10,592 bases of DNA. Origin: an uncultured Prevotellaceae bacterium. GTDB taxonomy: Bacteria; Bacteroidota; Bacteroidia; Bacteroidales; Muribaculaceae. The stretch covers positions 1-10,592 of the forward strand of contig CAMGFF010000055.1 in NCBI GenBank assembly GCA_946055125.1, in the 5' to 3' direction. Under the pieces are notes generated by a model. That model saw nothing but the letters and a program-made list of their open reading frames with translations. It made no database searches and was not told the origin of the DNA. The position numbers were made by a program, and so were the translations under genes. Every line of letters starts with the position of its first letter. Within the stretch, counting starts at the first letter, position 1. Positions 6,801-10,592 of this stretch are shown here, piece by piece.

Positions 6801-7928
6801 ATGGATAGACGTAAATTTTTGATTGGAGCCGGACTGGGGCTGATTGCTGCCTCGTCGCCAATTTCGATTTCGGCAATAGACTCGGCAACTAAGAAAATGA
6901 CTAAATCGGGCCGCATGAAGCTCTCTTTCATGCCCTATGAGCTGAAGCTGCGCCACGCTTTTAACCTTGCTAAGTTCAGCCGCACCACTACGCCCGATGT
7001 GCAGGTGCAGATTGAGCTCGACGGCGTTGTGGGTTATGGCGAGGCTTCGATGCCGCCTTATCTTGGCGAGAGCGTGGAGAGCGTGTGCAACTTCCTCAGC
7101 AAGGTGGATTTGTCGCAGTTCAGCGACCCTTTCCGCATGGAGGAAATTTTGCACTATGTGGATGGCATTGCTCCCAACAACCGTGCCGCCAAGGCCTCAA
7201 TCGACATTGCGCTGCACGACTTGCTCGGCAAGATAATGGGGCAGCCTTGGTATAAGATATGGGGCCTCTCGCCCGAGAAAGCCCCCTGCACTTCGTTCAC
7301 CATTGGTATCGACAAGGCCGATGTGGTGCGACAGAAGGTGCTTGAGGCTGAGCCCTACAAGGTACTGAAGGTGAAGATGGGCCTTGACAACGACAAGGAG
7401 CTGGTGGAGATTATCCGCAGCATGACCGACCGTCCCATTTGCGTCGACGCCAACCAGGGCTGGAGCGACAAGCACAAGGCTCTGGAGATGATAGAGTGGC
7501 TCTACGACAAGAATTGCCTCTTTGTGGAGCAACCTATGCCCAAGGAGATGCTCGACGAGACGGCATGGCTGCGCGAGCACAGCAACCTGCCCATTATCGC
7601 CGATGAGGCTTTCCAGCGCATTGGCGACATTAAGCGCTTCCACGGTGTGTACGACGGAATCAACATCAAGCTCATGAAGAGCACCGGTCTGCACGAGGCC
7701 TACCAGATGGTGGTGCTTGCCCGCGCCCTCAACATGAAGGTGATGGTGGGCTGCATGACCGAGACGTCGTGTGCCGTGACTGCCGCTGCCCAAATCTCGC
7801 CACTCGTCGACTGGGCCGACCTCGACGGTAACTTGCTTATCGCCAACGACCGTTTCGACGGACTGAAGATAGTGAACGGCCAGGTGACTATCCCCAATCG
7901 CCCCGGCATTGGCGTGAAGCTGCTGTGA
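6801..7928 (+). CDS. Dipeptide epimerase (L-Ala-D/L-Glu type), enolase superfamily, exported
   Basis: A 375-residue member of the enolase superfamily, muconate-lactonizing subgroup, expected to interconvert L-Ala-D-Glu and L-Ala-L-Glu so that murein dipeptides can be used. The superfamily residues are all in place: acid/base Lys192 in the KVK motif (190-192), metal ligands Asp216 (CVDANQGW), Glu243 (FVEQPM) and Asp268 (IADEAF), and the opposing base Lys290 (NIKLMKS). The D-L-D motif at 340-342 matches the element that binds the substrate amino group in Ala-Glu epimerases. The N-terminus, MDRRKFLIGAGLG, has a twin-arginine motif (Arg3-Arg4) and a hydrophobic core to about residue 25, so a folded, metal-bearing enzyme is probably exported, unlike cytosolic E. 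coli YcjG. The upstream NlpC/P60 gene would supply its substrate. Side-chain specificity cannot be proved from sequence alone. Confidence 0.9.
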   Translation: MDRRKFLIGAGLGLIAASSPISISAIDSATKKMTKSGRMKLSFMPYELKLRHAFNLAKFSRTTTPDVQVQIELDGVVGYGEASMPPYLGESVESVCNFLSKVDLSQFSDPFRMEEILHYVDGIAPNNRAAKASIDIALHDLLGKIMGQPWYKIWGLSPEKAPCTSFTIGIDKADVVRQKVLEAEPYKVLKVKMGLDNDKELVEIIRSMTDRPICVDANQGWSDKHKALEMIEWLYDKNCLFVEQPMPKEMLDETAWLREHSNLPIIADEAFQRIGDIKRFHGVYDGINIKLMKSTGLHEAYQMVVLARALNMKVMVGCMTETSCAVTAAAQISPLVDWADLDGNLLIANDRFDGLKIVNGQVTIPNRPGIGVKLL

Positions 7929-7975
7929 CACGTGCAAGAAGTTGCAGCTGATTTTGAAAAAGAAACGTTTTGTAG

Positions 7976-8019
7976 GAGGGCGTATCTATGGTCATCATAG
8001 TGAATTGTGATATGCCCTC
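7976..8019 (+). promoter_or_regulatory. Structured inverted repeat upstream of the HTCS gene
   Basis: Arms GAGGGCGTATC (7976-7986) and GATATGCCCTC (8009-8019) pair over 11 positions; the one imperfect pair (7982/8013) is G-U in plus-strand RNA and A-C on the other strand, favouring an RNA on the plus strand. The 22-base interior contains a further small hairpin, TATG (7987-7990) with CATA (7996-7999). It ends 43 bases before the HTCS ATG and starts 47 bases after the epimerase stop. No T-run follows, so a leader element, transcript 3'-end stem or protein-binding dyad are all possible. No clear Bacteroidetes promoter was found in this 134-base spacer. Confidence 0.5.
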
Positions 8020-8062
8020 AATTATGAAAGACTCGGAATTTTGTAACCAAAGACAAAGAACT

Positions 8063-10592
8063 ATGGCTGTGGAATGGCGTGGAATGATGAGGTGGGCAGC
8101 TATTATGCTGACTTTGCTCTTGGTGGCGCAAGGTGGAGTGGCGCAAAGAAAATTCAGCAACATTGGCTTTGGCGAGGCGCATGTGGTGAACTGCTTTGCC
8201 CAGGACGCTTCCGGCATGATATGGATAGGCACCAACCACGGCCTGTACTCCTACGACGGATATTCCACTATCTCTCATGCCACACACAGTCATGCAACCA
8301 GCTCGCAGGTGAACAGCATGCTCATCGCCGGCGACACAATCTACATCGGAGCCGACTGCGGACTGCTTGCCTACGACATCGCACACGACTCATTCTGCGA
8401 CACCGTGGCCACAGCTCCCTCCGACATTCGAGCCCTTGCTCGGCATGGCGGCACGCTGCTCATTGGCTCGCTTGGTGGCTTCTATGAGCTCGACATTGCC
8501 ACTCGCAGCATCGCCCGCCGCGACCGCGGTCTGAGCAACAGCACCGTGTATTCAATTCTGCCGATAGAAGGGGAGGGGATATATGTGGGAACGTATAATG
8601 GACTCAACAAATACCTGCCACAAAGCAAGGAGTTCAGGCACATAGCGATGCCCACGCCCAATGCTAAGAAAAACACCTTTGTCAACTCGCTGCTCTACGA
8701 CAGCCGCCGAGGCTGCCTGTGGGTGGGCACAGAGGGTAGCCTCTACACAATGGACCTGCTCTCGCACCGGTTCACGCGCATCGACGGCTTTGGATATAAC
8801 TCAATCAAGTCGCTTGCCATCGACGATGCCTCGGGCGAGGTGATGGTGGGCACCGACAATGGTCTTTACTCCTACACCGACCAGGGCATAGTGCGCTACA
8901 GCCACAACTCACGCATATCCTCATCGCTGCTCAACAACGTGGTGTGGAGCGTATTCTTCGACCGCGACCACAACCTGTGGGCCGGCACCGACTACAACGT
9001 GAGCCTCTCGCCACAGTCGGACAACAACCTCATCTCCATCTATGAGCTCACAGGCAGCGAGGAGGGCAATGTGATTTATGCCATTGCGCGTGATTCGCGC
9101 GGACTGCTGTGGCTGGGAGGAACAAACGGACTGATAAGATGCGAGGGTTCCATGGCCGGCACACTGTGGTACTCCATGGACAACGCCCTCTATCCACTCA
9201 CGCACAACCGCATACGCGCCATTTACTGTGGCCGCAACGATGAGCTGTGGATTGCCGGCGATGGAGGCCTCAACCGCTACGACTATGCCACGCGCCGGTT
9301 TCGCCGCTATCACATAGTGAGCAGCGACCACCGCTATAATGCCAACTGGGCCTACAGCATCTTCGAGGACTCGGTGGGCAACGTGTGGGTGGGTAGCTTC
9401 CTTGGCGGTGTGCTGGTGGTGAGCCGCGACAAGCTGCTGAGCGCCGACAGCGAGGTGATTGCCGACCACCACATCACTTTTGGCGATGCCGGCAACTTCG
9501 TGAACCAGATGATTCCGGCCACCGATGGAGGCGCCTGGGTGCTGCTCTATCGCAGTGGCGGGCTGTATAAAATTGATGGCCGCAGCTTCTCGGCCAAGCG
9601 GGTGAATGTTGAGGCCGAGATGGGCAATACTCTATCGCACATCATTGCCACGCCCGATGGGCGACTGTGGTGTGCCAGCGATGATGTGATAGCCATTTTC
9701 GACGCCGCCACCTGTGAGTGCATAACCACACTGCGGCTCAACCGCTATGCCACCAACAGCGTCACTGCCATGGCTCTTGTGGCTGGCAAGGTGTGGGTGG
9801 CTACAAGCACAGGGGTGTGGGCAATCGATGCCACGAGCTACTACGCCGAGCGCCTCGACCTGCCCAACCACACTTTCTACTCCATTGCCCACGATGCTGC
9901 TGCTGGCAGGGTGCTGCTTGGCGGACTCGATGAGATGGTGAAGGTGAGCCTGGATGATTTGCAGCGTGAGCATCGCGAGAGCGACATCTTCTTCACCGCC
10001 ATGTGGGTGAACGATGAGCTGCGTGCCTCGGCCGGCATCTTGCGCTCGCAGGGAAGCATTGAGCTGCGACACGACGAGAACCACATCGCCGTGTGCGTGA
10101 GCGACTTTGGTTATTCACCCGATTGCAAGACGCAATTCGTGTATAAGATTGAAGAGCATGGAAGCAAGTGGCTCACACTGCCACTCAACACCAACCGCAT
10201 AACCCTCTCCAACCTGCCACCGGGCACCTACACCGTGAGGGTGAAGGCCGTGGGAGCCGACGGCAAGCTCACCGCCAATGAGCGCACGCTGGTGATAAGG
10301 ATTGCTCCGCCATGGTATGCCTCCACGCCGGCATTGATAGTCTATGCCCTGCTCCTGCTGGCTCTCGTGATGTGGATTATCCACTTCTACCGCGTGAAAA
10401 ACCGCCTGCGCATTGCCGGCATCGAAAAGGAGAAGACCGTGGAGCAAATTGCGCTGAAGACGGAGTTCTTTGCCAATATATCACACGACCTCAAGACTCC
10501 GCTCTCGCTCATCATGGGTCCCATAGGGCGGCTCATTCCTCACGTCACCGCCCCTACTGTGGAAAAACAGCTCAATCTTGCCTACGACCACG
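8063..10592 (+). CDS. Hybrid two-component system sensor/regulator (HTCS), 3' end cut by window
   Basis: An open frame of 843 residues runs off the right edge without a stop. HTCS proteins sense glycan breakdown products in the periplasm and switch on polysaccharide-utilisation genes. A Sec signal or N-terminal anchor (about 1-27, ending GGVAQ; ATG codons 8 and 9 are alternative starts) precedes a propeller sensor (about 30-660) with repeats of the form D..G.(I/L)W.GT..GL..Y, for example near residues 48, 213, 254, 300, 343, 390, 435 and 487. A Y_Y_Y domain follows (about 670-738, FVYKIEEHGSKW and LPPGTYTVRVKA), then one membrane segment (about 757-778) and the histidine kinase dimerisation box with phospho-acceptor His808 (FFANISHDLKTPLSLIMGP). 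The ATPase, receiver and AraC-type DNA-binding domains expected in this family would lie beyond the window. No SusC/SusD genes are visible on this side; the ligand is unknown. Confidence 0.93.
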   Translation, partial: MAVEWRGMMRWAAIMLTLLLVAQGGVAQRKFSNIGFGEAHVVNCFAQDASGMIWIGTNHGLYSYDGYSTISHATHSHATSSQVNSMLIAGDTIYIGADCGLLAYDIAHDSFCDTVATAPSDIRALARHGGTLLIGSLGGFYELDIATRSIARRDRGLSNSTVYSILPIEGEGIYVGTYNGLNKYLPQSKEFRHIAMPTPNAKKNTFVNSLLYDSRRGCLWVGTEGSLYTMDLLSHRFTRIDGFGYNSIKSLAIDDASGEVMVGTDNGLYSYTDQGIVRYSHNSRISSSLLNNVVWSVFFDRDHNLWAGTDYNVSLSPQSDNNLISIYELTGSEEGNVIYAIARDSRGLLWLGGTNGLIRCEGSMAGTLWYSMDNALYPLTHNRIRAIYCGRNDELWIAGDGGLNRYDYATRRFRRYHIVSSDHRYNANWAYSIFEDSVGNVWVGSFLGGVLVVSRDKLLSADSEVIADHHITFGDAGNFVNQMIPATDGGAWVLLYRSGGLYKIDGRSFSAKRVNVEAEMGNTLSHIIATPDGRLWCASDDVIAIFDAATCECITTLRLNRYATNSVTAMALVAGKVWVATSTGVWAIDATSYYAERLDLPNHTFYSIAHDAAAGRVLLGGLDEMVKVSLDDLQREHRESDIFFTAMWVNDELRASAGILRSQGSIELRHDENHIAVCVSDFGYSPDCKTQFVYKIEEHGSKWLTLPLNTNRITLSNLPPGTYTVRVKAVGADGKLTANERTLVIRIAPPWYASTPALIVYALLLLALVMWIIHFYRVKNRLRIAGIEKEKTVEQIALKTEFFANISHDLKTPLSLIMGPIGRLIPHVTAPTVEKQLNLAYDH

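Noticed and set aside
7197..7937. A 246-codon minus-strand frame
   Set aside because: Antisense to the epimerase, His/Val/Leu-rich composition typical of a shadow, no recognisable domain.
8036..8043. GAATTTTG as -7 box of an HTCS promoter
   Set aside because: One mismatch at an important base and no TTTG 19-21 bases upstream.

Overview
The window looks like a Bacteroidales chromosome, probably a GC-richer gut lineage such as Muribaculaceae or a Prevotella relative (family level is a guess). The support is: a Bacteroidetes-type RNA polymerase omega subunit directly behind bamD, promoters of the Bacteroidetes form TTTG-N19-TAnnTTTG, A/T-rich starts without Shine-Dalgarno sequences, Cys-lipoproteins, and a hybrid two-component sensor (HTCS) with a propeller periplasmic domain.

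Layout. Positions 1-211 hold no gene but carry a long 24-bp hairpin (99-154). On the minus strand, 212-3734 hold three genes read right to left: bamD (outer-membrane assembly lipoprotein), rpoZ (omega subunit), then a secreted GH89 alpha-N-acetylglucosaminidase. bamD and rpoZ share a near-perfect promoter (3778-3808). Between rpoZ and the GH89 gene, a hairpin terminator (2503-2533) is followed by a fresh promoter (2439-2470), so GH89 is probably its own transcription unit. The 320-bp divergent spacer 3735-4054 separates this block from the plus-strand genes.

On the plus strand, 4055-7928 hold three exported-protein genes: a transglutaminase-like lipoprotein, an SH3-NlpC/P60 peptidase of the YkfC type, and an enolase-superfamily dipeptide epimerase with a twin-arginine leader. 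Together they suggest extracytoplasmic breakdown of murein peptides: the NlpC/P60 enzyme would release L-Ala-D-Glu, which the epimerase converts to L-Ala-L-Glu. The transglutaminase-like protein's reaction is unknown. From 8063 to the right edge runs the first 843 residues of an HTCS sensor/regulator, truncated by the window after its phospho-acceptor His box; its ligand and target locus are not visible.

The genes belong to known families. The less explained material is non-coding: two period-7 micro-repeat arrays that start at the stop codons of the transglutaminase-like and NlpC/P60 genes, the long hairpin at the left end, and an 11-bp-stem structured element just upstream of the HTCS gene. 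I did not find a clearly new multi-gene system here.
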